DNA of 64,000 nt from Metabacillus mangrovi (lineage in GTDB: Bacteria; Bacillota; Bacilli; Bacillales; Bacillaceae), in contig NZ_WMIB01000009.1 in assembly GCF_009711125.1 (NCBI RefSeq), positions 62,001 through 126,000 on the forward strand. Reading direction: 5' to 3'. The position numbers and the translations under genes are program-made. Every line of letters starts with the position of its first letter. The stretch's first letter is position 1. The notes below the pieces were generated by a model, which did no database searches, was not told where the DNA came from, and worked only from the letters and a program-made list of their open reading frames with translations. Shown piece after piece: positions 17,560 through 26,465 of this stretch.

Positions 17560-18342
17560 TCATCCTCCGTATCCTTTTGGCAGTTTGGCGCACAGCGCAG
17601 GACAGGTTTTACATCGCGCACCGCGTTCTGAGGTTAGGTAAAACAGACAGCATGTCCTTCTCATGCGGATTTCACGGCCTGTCTCCGGCTGGATTGAGAT
17701 GGCGCCATTGAAACGTGCCAGCGGATTATAATGAAAATCTCCAAACAATGACCCATCAGCTTCAGAGAGCACGAATTGAAAGTCTTCTTCAGCGCGCTGC
17801 AGGTCCAGCGTTTCCGGTGGTGTACTTAGAAGAGTTTCATACATCCATCTTACGTAGATGCAGACATTTTCCCACAGGATCCACTTGGATATTCCTGTAA
17901 GTCTCGCTCCTGTCTGGATCAGCGGGTGAATGTTCTCAGAAAAAAGCTGTTTTAATGCTGAGTCACGCCAGTCTGCCCGGGTTGGGAAATCTTCGGGAAC
18001 AGAAGCTTCCATCTTGTGAAAATAAAAAGAAGGCAGCCATAAAGGGTCTTGATCATCTGTTTCCAGTGATAAATTTCCAGGGCGCAAGTCCGGCATTTTT
18101 TCAAAAACGGTCATCGAATATAAACTAAGGGCTGCAAGAAAACCATATCGCTTCATTAACAGGGAAACAGCTGTTTTCCGGTCGGGCGCATCAATTTTAG
18201 GACCGGCCTTGTCCAGATATGCTTCCAGCTGTGCTTCTTTTAAAAGCTCACTCACTTCTACAGAAAGAGTGGAGTGAAGTTGTGTTCTGCCCAGGCGGAA
18301 TTTATCCAATTCCGCCAGTTCCTTTTTAAGGTATTCAGCCAT
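17560..18342 (-). CDS. FhuF-like ferric-siderophore reductase (2Fe-2S)
   Basis: A 260-residue protein whose C-terminus [20 protein letters not shown] carries the Cys-Cys-x11-Cys-x2-Cys pattern of the FhuF family, in which these four cysteines bind a 2Fe-2S cluster that reduces iron in ferric siderophores (known for E. coli FhuF, where the spacing is x10). The rest is the IucA/FhuF-type helical domain. Its start overlaps the ATPase gene by 8 bp. Context (Fur-controlled siderophore importer) supports intracellular iron release after import. Confidence 0.85.
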   Translation of the reverse strand: MAEYLKKELAELDKFRLGRTQLHSTLSVEVSELLKEAQLEAYLDKAGPKIDAPDRKTAVSLLMKRYGFLAALSLYSMTVFEKMPDLRPGNLSLETDDQDPLWLPSFYFHKMEASVPEDFPTRADWRDSALKQLFSENIHPLIQTGARLTGISKWILWENVCIYVRWMYETLLSTPPETLDLQRAEEDFQFVLSEADGSLFGDFHYNPLARFNGAISIQPETGREIRMRRTCCLFYLTSERGARCKTCPALCAKLPKGYGG

Positions 18343-19150
18343 TCATGCTCACTTCTTTCAGTATACAGCGCCCTCTTCCATGCGGGATGCAGAGCGGTGT
18401 CCCGAACAATGGATCGACTGTGACTTCACAATTCATTTCAAAAACTTCCTGAACCAGGCTGCAGCTGATGACTTCCTCCGGCTTCCCCTGTGAATGGATT
18501 TTCCGGTCCTTGATCGCAACGAGGTGGTGGGCGTATCGGCAAGCGAGATTCAAATCATGCAGCACCATTACAATCGTACGGTTTTCCTTTTCGTTCAATT
18601 CAAAAAGCAAATCCAGAATTTCAATCTGATGCGTCATATCGAGATAGGTGGTCGGTTCATCCAAAAGAATAATCTCCGTATCCTGGGCGAGGGTCATAGC
18701 TATCCAGGCACGCTGGCGCTGGCCTCCTGACAACGAATCTACCGGTCTGTCCGCAAGTTCAAGCATCCTGGTGGATTTCAGTGCCTTCTGAACAGCCTCT
18801 TCATCATCCTTTGACCACTGGCTGAGCCAATTCTGATAAGGATACCGTCCTTGCTTAACAAGCTGCAGAACGGTCAGTCCTTCCGGAGCTGAAGGTCCTT
18901 GAGGCAGGATAGCAAGTTTTTTGGCTACCTCCTTTGTCGGCAGCTTGGCAATGGATCCGCCTTCCAGCAGGACGGAGCCTTCGCTCGGCTTGAGCAGCCG
19001 GGCCAGCGACCGGAGCAGCGTGGATTTCCCGCACCCGTTGCTTCCGATAAACACGGTTATCTCCCCTTTTGGAAGGGTTAAGTCCAATTCATCTATGATC
19101 AGCGTCTCTCCATAGGAGAGTGTAAGAGATTTCGTTTCGATTGCATTCAT
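18335..19150 (-). CDS. yusV: Siderophore ABC transporter ATPase (YusV type)
   Basis: FecE/FepC-type ATPase (271 aa). Seen: Walker [11 protein letters not shown]-loop [13 protein letters not shown], signature SLSGGQRQR, Walker [13 protein letters not shown], switch His in VLHDLN. In B. subtilis YusV energises several siderophore permeases; here it sits directly with one permease pair. The binding site is AAGGGG. It probably drives the FecCD pair immediately upstream. Confidence 0.93.
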   Translation of the reverse strand: MNAIETKSLTLSYGETLIIDELDLTLPKGEITVFIGSNGCGKSTLLRSLARLLKPSEGSVLLEGGSIAKLPTKEVAKKLAILPQGPSAPEGLTVLQLVKQGRYPYQNWLSQWSKDDEEAVQKALKSTRMLELADRPVDSLSGGQRQRAWIAMTLAQDTEIILLDEPTTYLDMTHQIEILDLLFELNEKENRTIVMVLHDLNLACRYAHHLVAIKDRKIHSQGKPEEVISCSLVQEVFEMNCEVTVDPLFGTPLCIPHGRGRCILKEVSMNG

Positions 19151-19182
19151 ATATCTCGCCCCTTTATTGATTGAAGCTGCTA

Positions 19183-20232
19183 TTACGTATTTCTCGTTTT
19201 ATACAGCAAATAGATAAAATAAGGTGCGCCGATTGCTGCCGTGAACACGCCTGCCGGAATTTCCAGCGGTGAAAAAAGTGTCCTTCCGGCCAGGTCGGCA
19301 ATCATGACAAGAAAAGCTCCTATGACAGCTGAAACCGGGAGCATGGCTCCAAATGATGACCCGACAAGCCTTCTGGCAATATGCGGCGCCATTAGCCCGA
19401 CAAATCCAATCGCTCCGGCAAACGCCACCGCTGTACCGGTTAATGCAGTACCAAGCAGCAGGAGCAGCAGACGGTTCCGCTGGACGGAGCTTCCCGCTCC
19501 GGTGCCAAGATCATCCCCAAGCCCCTGCAGGTTGACTGTACGGACAACCGCCGCAGTTAATAAAAGGAGAACGATTGTGACAGGCAGCATAATTTTCACC
19601 TGCTGCCAGGTGGCGCCATAAACGGTGCCTGTGATCCATGTGTTAGCCTGTGCAGCCTGGTGAATCGGTCCTTTGATCATCATCAGCGTTGTCAGGGAAT
19701 CTGCAAGCTGGGAGAAGCCGATTCCTATCAGGACAAGGCGAAATGAGGAAGCTCCGCCCTTCCAGGAAAGTGCGTAGACGATGAATCCGACAATCAGCGC
19801 TCCGAGGAACGAAGCCACAGGCATCCATTGAATACTTACGGTCAATGCATTGTTTTTATCACTGAAGAATGCCAGAAATGAAACAACTGCAAGAGATGCA
19901 CCACCTGTAATGCCGATAATATCCGGCGAAGCGAGCGGATTTCTGATAATTCCCTGAAGGATGGCACCGGCTGCAGCCAGGCAGATCCCAGCTAGGATGG
20001 CAACCAGAATTCTAGGCATCCTGAATGAAGAAATGATCAGCATATTCATATCTGTACCGAAGCCTGCCATTGATTTCACCACTTCTATAGGGCTCATCAT
20101 GACTTCTCCGGCACCAGTGCTCACTAAAAAGCCAAGCAGCAGGATAGCAGCCGCTGCGAAGAACACCTTCACAGCTCTCTTATCTATTAAAAAGGATATT
20201 TTCCAAAGCCGGAAGGTCCAATGCTTCTTCAT
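19183..20232 (-). CDS. FecCD-type siderophore permease (second subunit)
   Basis: Inner-membrane permease (349 aa) with about nine to ten hydrophobic segments and the family motif [19 protein letters not shown], plus the coupling region [16 protein letters not shown]. Its ATG overlaps the TGA of the first permease by 4 bp (20229-20232). Length and partner set resemble YfhA of the YfiYZ-YfhA schizokinen/arthrobactin importer; the exact siderophore is inference. Confidence 0.92.
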   Translation of the reverse strand: MKKHWTFRLWKISFLIDKRAVKVFFAAAAILLLGFLVSTGAGEVMMSPIEVVKSMAGFGTDMNMLIISSFRMPRILVAILAGICLAAAGAILQGIIRNPLASPDIIGITGGASLAVVSFLAFFSDKNNALTVSIQWMPVASFLGALIVGFIVYALSWKGGASSFRLVLIGIGFSQLADSLTTLMMIKGPIHQAAQANTWITGTVYGATWQQVKIMLPVTIVLLLLTAAVVRTVNLQGLGDDLGTGAGSSVQRNRLLLLLLGTALTGTAVAFAGAIGFVGLMAPHIARRLVGSSFGAMLPVSAVIGAFLVMIADLAGRTLFSPLEIPAGVFTAAIGAPYFIYLLYKTRNT

Positions 20233-21233
20233 GCCTGATCAAACCCCTTTCTCGCGATATAGATAAAGAAAGGTGTGCCGATCAGAGCAGTCATGACTCC
20301 TACAGGAACTTCTTCCGGCATGATAACATATCTGGCAGCAATATCGGAAACCGTCAGCAATATTCCGCCAAGGACAGCCGAGTAGGGAATAATCCATCTG
20401 TGGTCGTTTCCGATCAGGTACCGGGCAAGATGCGGAATGACAATTCCAACGAAGCTGATTGGTCCCGATACCGACACTGCTCCTCCTGCAAGCAGGATTA
20501 CGGCGGCAGCTGCAAAAAGCTTTACTGTTCCCGTTTTCTGACCAAGCCCTCTTGCTACATCCTCACCCATTGTTAAAATGTTGATTTTTGGTGCAAGGAA
20601 AGCGCAGATGATAAACGCCGCGGCCAAATAAGGCCAAACTGATGCAAGCGCCTCAAGCTTTCTTCCCTGAATGGAACCGGCCAGCCAGAACAAGACCTGA
20701 TCCAGAGCCGCTTCATCGATCACAAGAAGTCCCTGTGTCAGCGAGCTGAATAATGCGGCAATCGCAGCTCCTGCGAGTGTGAGTTTTACGGGGGTCAGCC
20801 CTTCCCGCCCCATTGCTCCGACAAAATAGACTGTAAACGCTGCAGCTGCGGCACCGAGAAAAGCAAGCCATGTGTATGCGGCAAGGGATGAGACATGAAA
20901 AATGGAAACTGCCGCGACTACGAAAAAGCCTGCACCTGCATTAATTCCAAAGACACCCGGTGAAGCGAGAGGATTTTTTGTCAAAGCCTGCATGATAGCC
21001 CCTGCAATGGCAAGGCTTGCTCCGACCAGTGCAGCGATTAATGCTCTTGGAAGCCTGACGGTCGTCAGGATTATATGTTCATTTGAGCCGTTAAACTCTG
21101 TAAAAGCCTGATAAGCGAGCGCCCAGTCTGTGCGTGCATAGCCATACACAATACTTGAACACATGCTTACAACGAGAATAAGGGTTAGTGCGATCAATAG
21201 AAATAATTTTTGGGAAAATGACTTAAACAGCAT
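20229..21233 (-). CDS. FecCD-type siderophore permease (first subunit)
   Basis: Permease (334 aa) with motifs GAIMQALTKNPLASPGVFGINAGA and FVGIVIPHLARYLIG. Start MLFKSF at 21231-21233 follows GGAGAG at 5 bp; an in-frame extension of eight codons upstream has no binding site. First gene of the minus-strand operon permease-permease-ATPase-FhuF-yusU. YfiZ-like by length. It is transcribed away from the binding-protein gene, with Fur boxes between. Confidence 0.92.
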   Translation of the reverse strand: MLFKSFSQKLFLLIALTLILVVSMCSSIVYGYARTDWALAYQAFTEFNGSNEHIILTTVRLPRALIAALVGASLAIAGAIMQALTKNPLASPGVFGINAGAGFFVVAAVSIFHVSSLAAYTWLAFLGAAAAAFTVYFVGAMGREGLTPVKLTLAGAAIAALFSSLTQGLLVIDEAALDQVLFWLAGSIQGRKLEALASVWPYLAAAFIICAFLAPKINILTMGEDVARGLGQKTGTVKLFAAAAVILLAGGAVSVSGPISFVGIVIPHLARYLIGNDHRWIIPYSAVLGGILLTVSDIAARYVIMPEEVPVGVMTALIGTPFFIYIARKGFDQA

Positions 21234-21308
21234 ATTTACTCTCCGTATGCGAATCATCTAGATTAGACATATATAGTCTACGATTATTGTAACAAAAGTA
21301 ATTGAATT

Positions 21309-21323
21309 TGAAAATCATTTTCA
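21309..21323. promoter_or_regulatory. Fur box 1
   Basis: Perfect 7-1-7 inverted repeat TGAAAAT-C-ATTTTCA in the divergent promoter region; nearer the permease operon. Confidence 0.88.
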
Positions 21324-21331
21324 ATTACATA

Positions 21332-21361
21332 TTGACATCGCATACATTCGGCAATTATTAT
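21332..21361 (+). promoter_or_regulatory. Promoter of the siderophore-binding lipoprotein
   Basis: -35 TTGACA (21332-21337), 18-bp spacer, -10 TATTAT (21356-21361). It is flanked by the two Fur boxes. Confidence 0.7.
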
Positions 21362-21373
21362 TTTAATTGGAAA

Positions 21374-21388
21374 TGAAAATCATTATCA
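21374..21388. promoter_or_regulatory. Fur box 2
   Basis: TGAAAAT-C-ATTATCA, one mismatch from the 7-1-7 Fur consensus, just downstream of the lipoprotein promoter -10. Confidence 0.88.
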
Positions 21389-21404
21389 AAACGGGGGTAC
21401 CAAG

Positions 21405-22391
21405 ATGAGAAATACATATAAAAAGCCATGGCTCAGTCTGACTGCATTATTGCTATGCCTTACTCTGCTGCTTGCAGCATGCGGCGGCAATACAGATTCA
21501 AATAAGGAAGAGGCAAGCGAGAAAGAGACTTTTACAGTTAAGCATGCGATGGGTGAAGCCAAAGTACCCAAGAAGCCTGAACGCGTAGTGGTCCTCACAA
21601 ATGAAGGTACAGAAGCTGCGCTTGCGATGGGCGTTAAACCTGTTGGAGCCGTTCAATCCTGGCTTGGCGATCCATGGTACGAGCATATTAAGAATGATAT
21701 GAAAGATGTTGAAGTGGTTGGAACTGAAAGCGAAGTAAACGCAGAAGCAATCGCTGCTCTTAAACCGGATCTGATCATCGGCAACAAAATGCGCCAGGAA
21801 GCGGTTTATGAAAAACTAAGTGCGATTGCACCGACGGTCTTCACTGAAACGTTGAGAGGAGACTGGAAGGAAAACTTTTCCCTTTACTCTAAAGCGCTGG
21901 ATCGTGAAGAAGAGGGCAAAAAAGTGATCGCTGATTTCGACGGAAGAATTGATTCGATTAAAGAGAAGGCTGGAGACCAGCTTTCCCAGAAAGTTTCTGT
22001 AGTCCGTTTTATGGCAGGGAAAACCCGCATCTACTATAAAGATTCTTTCTCCGGAGTCATTCTTGACCAGCTTGGAATCAAGCATACAGAGGAAACAGAT
22101 AAGCTGTTTGCTGCCGACAAGGAAGATCAATTTATGAGAGAAGTCGGAAAAGAAGCCATCCCGCAAATGGACGCAGATAAGCTGTTCTACTTTACTTATG
22201 CCCCTGCAGGCGATACAGAAGGCGTTAAAATGGAAGAGGATTTCACCGAAGATCCACTTTGGAAGAACTTGAGCGCTGTGAAAGAAGGCAATGCACACAA
22301 AGTCGATGACGCAGTATGGAATACAGCTGGCGGCGTCATGGCAGCCAATAAAATGCTGGATGAAATTGAAAAATATTATGTAGAAAAATAA
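21405..22391 (+). CDS. Siderophore-binding lipoprotein (YfiY-like)
   Basis: Periplasmic-binding-like lipoprotein (328 aa) of the FhuD/BtuF class: signal peptide with lipobox LLAAC (Cys26), two lobes joined by a rigid helix, motifs RVVVLTNEGTEAALAMGVKPVG and ALKPDLIIGNK. It captures a ferric siderophore outside the membrane for the divergent FecCD pair. Similar in size to YfiY, but the ligand cannot be read from the sequence. Fur boxes lie upstream and a terminator follows. Confidence 0.92.
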   Translation: MRNTYKKPWLSLTALLLCLTLLLAACGGNTDSNKEEASEKETFTVKHAMGEAKVPKKPERVVVLTNEGTEAALAMGVKPVGAVQSWLGDPWYEHIKNDMKDVEVVGTESEVNAEAIAALKPDLIIGNKMRQEAVYEKLSAIAPTVFTETLRGDWKENFSLYSKALDREEEGKKVIADFDGRIDSIKEKAGDQLSQKVSVVRFMAGKTRIYYKDSFSGVILDQLGIKHTEETDKLFAADKEDQFMREVGKEAIPQMDADKLFYFTYAPAGDTEGVKMEEDFTEDPLWKNLSAVKEGNAHKVDDAVWNTAGGVMAANKMLDEIEKYYVEK

Positions 22392-22397
22392 GCAGGA

Positions 22398-22427
22398 AGC
22401 AGGGGACCAAAGGTCTCCTGCTTTTTT
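22398..22427 (+). terminator. Terminator of the siderophore-binding gene
   Basis: Stem AGCAGGGGACC/GGTCTCCTGCT with a six-T run. Confidence 0.88.
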
Positions 22428-22500
22428 GTGTGCCTGCGAATACCGGCTGGACCGTTGGGGTATGGTTAAACTAGTGAGTACTAGGAATGGATGTGAGTAG

Positions 22501-23226
22501 ATGGGACAGGCGATTTTATGGGGTGCTTTTGCCGGATCATCAATTCTCATTGGGGCACTTGCGGCTATTTTTTTTCAGATTCCCAAACGGGCTGTTGGTT
22601 GGATTATGTCTTTTGGAACCGGTATATTGATAGGCGCTGCCTCTTTTGATCTCCTTGAAGAGTCCCTGGAAGGCGGGGGCATGACCGCTACTTCCCTCGG
22701 ATTTCTGGGAGGCGCCCTCCTTTTTACTGTAAGCGAATTAATCATCGCGAGCAAAGGCGGCCATAAAAGAAAAAGATCTGAAAAAAATCCGGAGAACCAT
22801 TCTGGAATCTCGATATTTATCGGGAGCATAATTGATGCCATTCCTGAATCTGTCATCATTGGGGTAAGCATTCTGCAGCAGGGTACGGTAAGTGTTTTAA
22901 TGGTGATCGCTGTTTTCATCAGTAATTTCCCTGAAGGATTATCAAGTACGAGCGGATTGTTAAAGGACGGGTATTCGAGGAGAAAGGTATTGCTGATGTG
23001 GATCATTGTCGTTGCTCTCGCAACAGGAAGCTCAATGCTCGGCTATTCCTTCCTCCAGGAGGCCTCTCCGGCTTTGACCGCCTCGATTGGTGCATTTGCT
23101 GCCGGCGGGATTATCGCGATGGTGGCAGCTACGATGATGCCGGAAGCATTTGAGGAAGGCGGGCCAATCGTGGGGATGATTACTGCGCTTGGCGTATTGT
23201 GTTCGATGATCCTGACTCAAGTATGA
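22501..23226 (+). CDS. ZIP-family divalent metal transporter
   Basis: Membrane protein (241 aa) of the ZIP family with about seven to eight hydrophobic segments. Seen: IDAIPESVIIGVSIL in the first metal-binding helix and ISNFPEGLSSTSG in the second (the usual HNxPEG has Ser in place of His). A short charged loop GGHKRKRSEKNPENH sits between the third and fourth segments. Import of zinc, iron or manganese is typical of the family; the metal cannot be named. Start follows GGATGTGA. Single-gene unit with a terminator downstream. Confidence 0.85.
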   Translation: MGQAILWGAFAGSSILIGALAAIFFQIPKRAVGWIMSFGTGILIGAASFDLLEESLEGGGMTATSLGFLGGALLFTVSELIIASKGGHKRKRSEKNPENHSGISIFIGSIIDAIPESVIIGVSILQQGTVSVLMVIAVFISNFPEGLSSTSGLLKDGYSRRKVLLMWIIVVALATGSSMLGYSFLQEASPALTASIGAFAAGGIIAMVAATMMPEAFEEGGPIVGMITALGVLCSMILTQV

Positions 23227-23280
23227 ACGCAAAGGGGCTGTGCAGGTGAAGGCAGTTTTTCTCATACATATGTGACAGCT

Positions 23281-23319
23281 AATGAAGGGACCTCCGTCTT
23301 AGACGGAGGTCCCTTCATT
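23281..23319. terminator. Convergent terminator between the ZIP gene and ktrB
   Basis: Perfect 19-bp stem beginning AATGAAGGGACCTCCGTCT, one-base loop in the written strand; works in both directions. Confidence 0.85.
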
Positions 23320-23363
23320 AACCTGGTCAACGTGCATAACGTAAAGCGAAACAATGGATGGAT

Positions 23364-24689
23364 TCACCCTGTCAATATATCTTCATTCGGGTAGCGGTAC
23401 GTACTCTTAGCTGCCGGTGTCGCTAAGGAATAGATGAGGGTCAGCGGTCCAAGCTTCCCAAGAAACATGATGAACACAAGGATCAGCTTTCCAAGGGAGG
23501 AAAAAGAGGCTGTCACTCCCATGGAAAGACCGACTGTTCCGAAAGCTGATACGACTTCAAACAGGATCTCCAAAAAGGATTCATCCTCGGTAATGGTCAT
23601 TAGAAAAATGGCGGAAATCACAAACAGGATGGCAACGATCGTGATGGAAAGAGAGCGGATTATGTAGCCGGAATCCAGAGAGCGCCTTCCAATATTGATC
23701 TCTTTTCTCCCTTTCAAAAAGGTAACAGTAGCAAGCAGGATAACGAGGGCGGTAGTCAGTTTGATTCCGCCTCCGGTTGACGCACTTCCTGCACCGATAA
23801 ACATTAGGATAATGATGTAAAACAAGGATGCCTCATGCATGGCGCCCATGTCCAATGTGTTAAACCCTGCTGTGCGGGGAGAAGCAGCCTGAAACCAGGA
23901 AGCCCACAGCTTATCTCCCAGTGAGAGGCTGCCAAGTGTTCCCGGGTTCCCATATTCCAGAACAAACAAAACGAGCATGGAGACAAGATTCAGGACCAGC
24001 GTAGCAATCAGCATGATTTTTGTGTGGAGGCTGAATTTCCTGAACTTCTTTTTCTGCCACATGTCTACAAGGACTGTAAACCCGATTCCCCCAACGATAA
24101 AAAGGAAGCTGATCACGATATTGATGATCGGGTTGCCGACATATCCGATCAGGTTATCAGAGAATAAACCGAATCCCGCATTGTTAAAGGCAGATATCGC
24201 ATGGAACAAGCTGTAAAAAAGACCCTTTACCCAGCCGAATTCAGGTACCCATACGAATGCCAGGAAGATCATGGCTGCAAGCTCGATGGCGAAAGCAAAA
24301 ATAAACATATATTTCACCAACCGGATGACTCCGCCGATATTGGTCTGATTTAGAGCCTGCTGCATAATGAGCCGGTCCTTCATTCCAACCTTCCTGCCAA
24401 GCATCATATAAATCAGGACAGCGAAAGACATGATTCCAAGTCCTCCTACTTGAATAAGCAGCGCGATTACAGCCTGCCCGAACATCGTAAAAGCGGTACT
24501 TGGATCAACCGTTGACAGACCGGTTACTGTCATCGCAGAAGCTGAAACAAATAATGCATCCACCCATGAGATCCCCTCAGTTGTAGAGATCGGGAGCTTC
24601 AGCAGACAAGTCCCAAGCGTAATGCCGGTCATGAAGGTCAGCACCAGCAATTGTGACGGTTTTAGCTTAATCACTTTCGGCATCTTCAT
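23364..24689 (-). CDS. ktrB: Potassium transporter membrane subunit KtrB
   Basis: K+ channel-like subunit (441 aa) of the Ktr system. Seen: four P-loop repeats with filter glycines (MTVTGLSTVDP, AFNNAGFGLFSD, PRTAGFNTLDMG, FGTVGLSMGV). It follows ktrA by 2 bp with a GAGGAAGGA site. KtrA binding opens it; c-di-AMP is known to inhibit Ktr at protein and RNA level in Bacillus. KtrD is the closest alternative, but ktrD is normally not next to its RCK gene. Confidence 0.93.
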   Translation of the reverse strand: MKMPKVIKLKPSQLLVLTFMTGITLGTCLLKLPISTTEGISWVDALFVSASAMTVTGLSTVDPSTAFTMFGQAVIALLIQVGGLGIMSFAVLIYMMLGRKVGMKDRLIMQQALNQTNIGGVIRLVKYMFIFAFAIELAAMIFLAFVWVPEFGWVKGLFYSLFHAISAFNNAGFGLFSDNLIGYVGNPIINIVISFLFIVGGIGFTVLVDMWQKKKFRKFSLHTKIMLIATLVLNLVSMLVLFVLEYGNPGTLGSLSLGDKLWASWFQAASPRTAGFNTLDMGAMHEASLFYIIILMFIGAGSASTGGGIKLTTALVILLATVTFLKGRKEINIGRRSLDSGYIIRSLSITIVAILFVISAIFLMTITEDESFLEILFEVVSAFGTVGLSMGVTASFSSLGKLILVFIMFLGKLGPLTLIYSLATPAAKSTYRYPNEDILTG

Positions 24690-24691
24690 TG

Positions 24692-25348
24692 CTACATTCC
24701 TTCCTCTTCAAAACGGGAAATGTCTTCATTTTTTCCGATAACAAGCAAAATGTCACCATGAAGAATTCTTTCATCAGCAGGAGGTGAAACGAGCATATCT
24801 TCGTTTCGCTGAATCCCTACTATATTGCAGCCGAACCTTCTCCGTATGTCCAACTCCATCAGCGTTTTGGAACAGACCTTTTGTGTGGCGGCCAGTTCTG
24901 CCATGCTGTGCACCTTAGACAGCTCTATATAATCGACCATCTTCTCTGAAATAATGTAGTGGGCGATTCTTTTTGCCATGTCTCTTTCAGGATGGATCAC
25001 CCGATTTACTCCGATTTTGTCCAGTACGCGCTGATGGTATTCATTCTGCGCCTTAGCCCACACTTCTTTTATCCCCAGTTCCTTCAATAAAAGAGATGTC
25101 AGGATGCTTCCTTCGATATCATCTCCTAAAGAAACAAACGCATGGTCCACGTTCCGGACGCCGAGCTGCTTCAGCGCCTCTTCATCTATTGCATTTGCCT
25201 GAACGGAATGCGTCGCATATTCTGCGTACTGCTGAACTCTCACCAGATCCTTATCCACGGCCAGAACCTCTCTGCCAAGGGCATGAAATTCTTTCACAAG
25301 ACTGCCGCCAAACCGGCCAAGTCCAAAGACTGCAAATTGTTTACTCAT
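24692..25348 (-). CDS. ktrA: Ktr regulatory subunit KtrA (RCK)
   Basis: Cytosolic RCK/TrkA protein (218 aa) that gates KtrB. The N-terminal Rossmann domain has GLGRFGGSL and AVDKD (nucleotide binding); the C-terminal TrkA-C domain from about residue 135 is the region that binds c-di-AMP in characterised homologues. Start MSKQFAVFG at 25346-25348 after GGGAG; the longer in-frame reading lacks a site. A c-di-AMP riboswitch with terminator lies directly upstream. Confidence 0.94.
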   Translation of the reverse strand: MSKQFAVFGLGRFGGSLVKEFHALGREVLAVDKDLVRVQQYAEYATHSVQANAIDEEALKQLGVRNVDHAFVSLGDDIEGSILTSLLLKELGIKEVWAKAQNEYHQRVLDKIGVNRVIHPERDMAKRIAHYIISEKMVDYIELSKVHSMAELAATQKVCSKTLMELDIRRRFGCNIVGIQRNEDMLVSPPADERILHGDILLVIGKNEDISRFEEEGM

Positions 25349-25383
25349 CCATGATGTCTCCCTAACTAAAGTAAAAAAACACA

Positions 25384-25566
25384 CAAAAAAGCACAGAGGA
25401 ATGCCCCTGTGCTTTACACAAGTTTCATCTGCCTCTTCAGAACGCTTACGGGGTTAGCTGTCGGGTTAGGGCCGGAAGTAGCCCTTTCTTTAAATAAGAA
25501 TTCACCCCCAGTGCAGATGCACGTAAAAATTGGGTCCCCCGCTCCAAAAGGATTAAGCGATATCGG
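25384..25566 (-). promoter_or_regulatory. c-di-AMP riboswitch (ydaO/yuaA type) of ktrAB
   Basis: Minus strand: CGCTTAATCC, GGAGCGGGGGACCCA, GGGGGTGAA, then ACCCGACAGCTAACCCCG and GTAAGCG, the conserved ydaO aptamer order (about 25441-25566). It is followed by a terminator, stem AAAGCACAG/CTGTGCTTT with T-run (25384-25416), before ktrA. c-di-AMP binding should turn off K+ uptake. Confidence 0.95.
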
Positions 25567-25600
25567 TAAGTAAAACGAGATTTTTTATCAATACGGATGT

Positions 25601-25629
25601 ATCTTACTCCTGCTGAGATTGATAGTAAA
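25601..25629 (-). promoter_or_regulatory. Promoter of the ktrAB leader
   Basis: -35 TTTACT (25624-25629), 17-bp spacer, -10 TAAGAT (25601-25606), 35 bp upstream of the aptamer. Confidence 0.6.
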
Positions 25630-25744
25630 GGTTCATATTCGCTGATTTTAAGTGATTTATTGCTTAATTACACTATTTATGAAGAATATCCTCTCTATCC
25701 TTACTGTACCTTTCATTCTCTTAGATTATGGACAAACTGCTGAT

Positions 25745-26347
25745 TTAAGCTGCTCTCCGCTTTTTAGAACTCTTTATCAGTACATAAGCAGCAATTGCCG
25801 ATGCGAAAAGGATCACCATTGGAATGATGTATGGCTGCGCATATTCCTTAATATGCATCCAGTTGCTCCCGAGCTGAATGCCGAGATACAGGAAAAGAAT
25901 CGTCCACGGAATGATAGCGGCTACTGTATAAACGATAAATTTCCATGCAGGCATTTTGGCAATTCCGGCCGGGATTGAAATGGCATGCCGGACAACCGGA
26001 ATAAACCTGGCTGAAAAGATCACTCCTGTGCCGTATTTTTCAAACCATTGTTCAGATAAGTCCAAATGCTTTTTTTGAATCAATAGGTATTTTCCGTACT
26101 TTTCAAGGATCGGGCGCCCCCCATAATAACCAAGCCAATATAAAAACAGCTGGGCGAAGGTACCTCCGATAACCCCTGCAACAACCGCGCCAAAAAATTC
26201 AATTCTGCCAAGGGAGATCAGGTATCCCCCGTATCCGAGCACAATTTCGCTCGGGATGATCTCAATCATCAACCCGATTGCAATGCCAAAGTAACCGAGG
26301 CCAGCCAGCATTTCCAGCAGACCAAAAATCATTTCTTTCATGTTCAT
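25745..26347 (-). CDS. DedA-family membrane protein
   Basis: Membrane protein (200 aa) of the DedA/VTT (SNARE-associated) family with the hallmark ARFIPVVRHAISIPAGIAKM and an amphipathic re-entrant N-terminal part (IEIIPSEIVLGYGGYL). The family is known to move lipid carriers such as undecaprenyl phosphate or phosphatidylethanolamine, and to matter for proton motive force and antibiotic resistance; this member's lipid is not known. Single gene between the ktr leader and the symporter terminator. Confidence 0.88.
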   Translation of the reverse strand: MNMKEMIFGLLEMLAGLGYFGIAIGLMIEIIPSEIVLGYGGYLISLGRIEFFGAVVAGVIGGTFAQLFLYWLGYYGGRPILEKYGKYLLIQKKHLDLSEQWFEKYGTGVIFSARFIPVVRHAISIPAGIAKMPAWKFIVYTVAAIIPWTILFLYLGIQLGSNWMHIKEYAQPYIIPMVILFASAIAAYVLIKSSKKRRAA

Positions 26348-26423
26348 GCTCCCTTAAAATTAAATTCTATTATTTACTATACGCCGCAGATGGACAGGTA
26401 TTCAATCATTTTTCCAACAAATA

Positions 26424-26449
26424 GGGCCTGGCATATAGATGCCAGGCCC
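26424..26449 (-). terminator. Terminator of the symporter gene
   Basis: Stem GGGCCTGGCAT/ATGCCAGGCCC, 17 bp after the stop codon. Confidence 0.75.
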
Positions 26450-26465
26450 CCCTGTGTTTTGCTGT

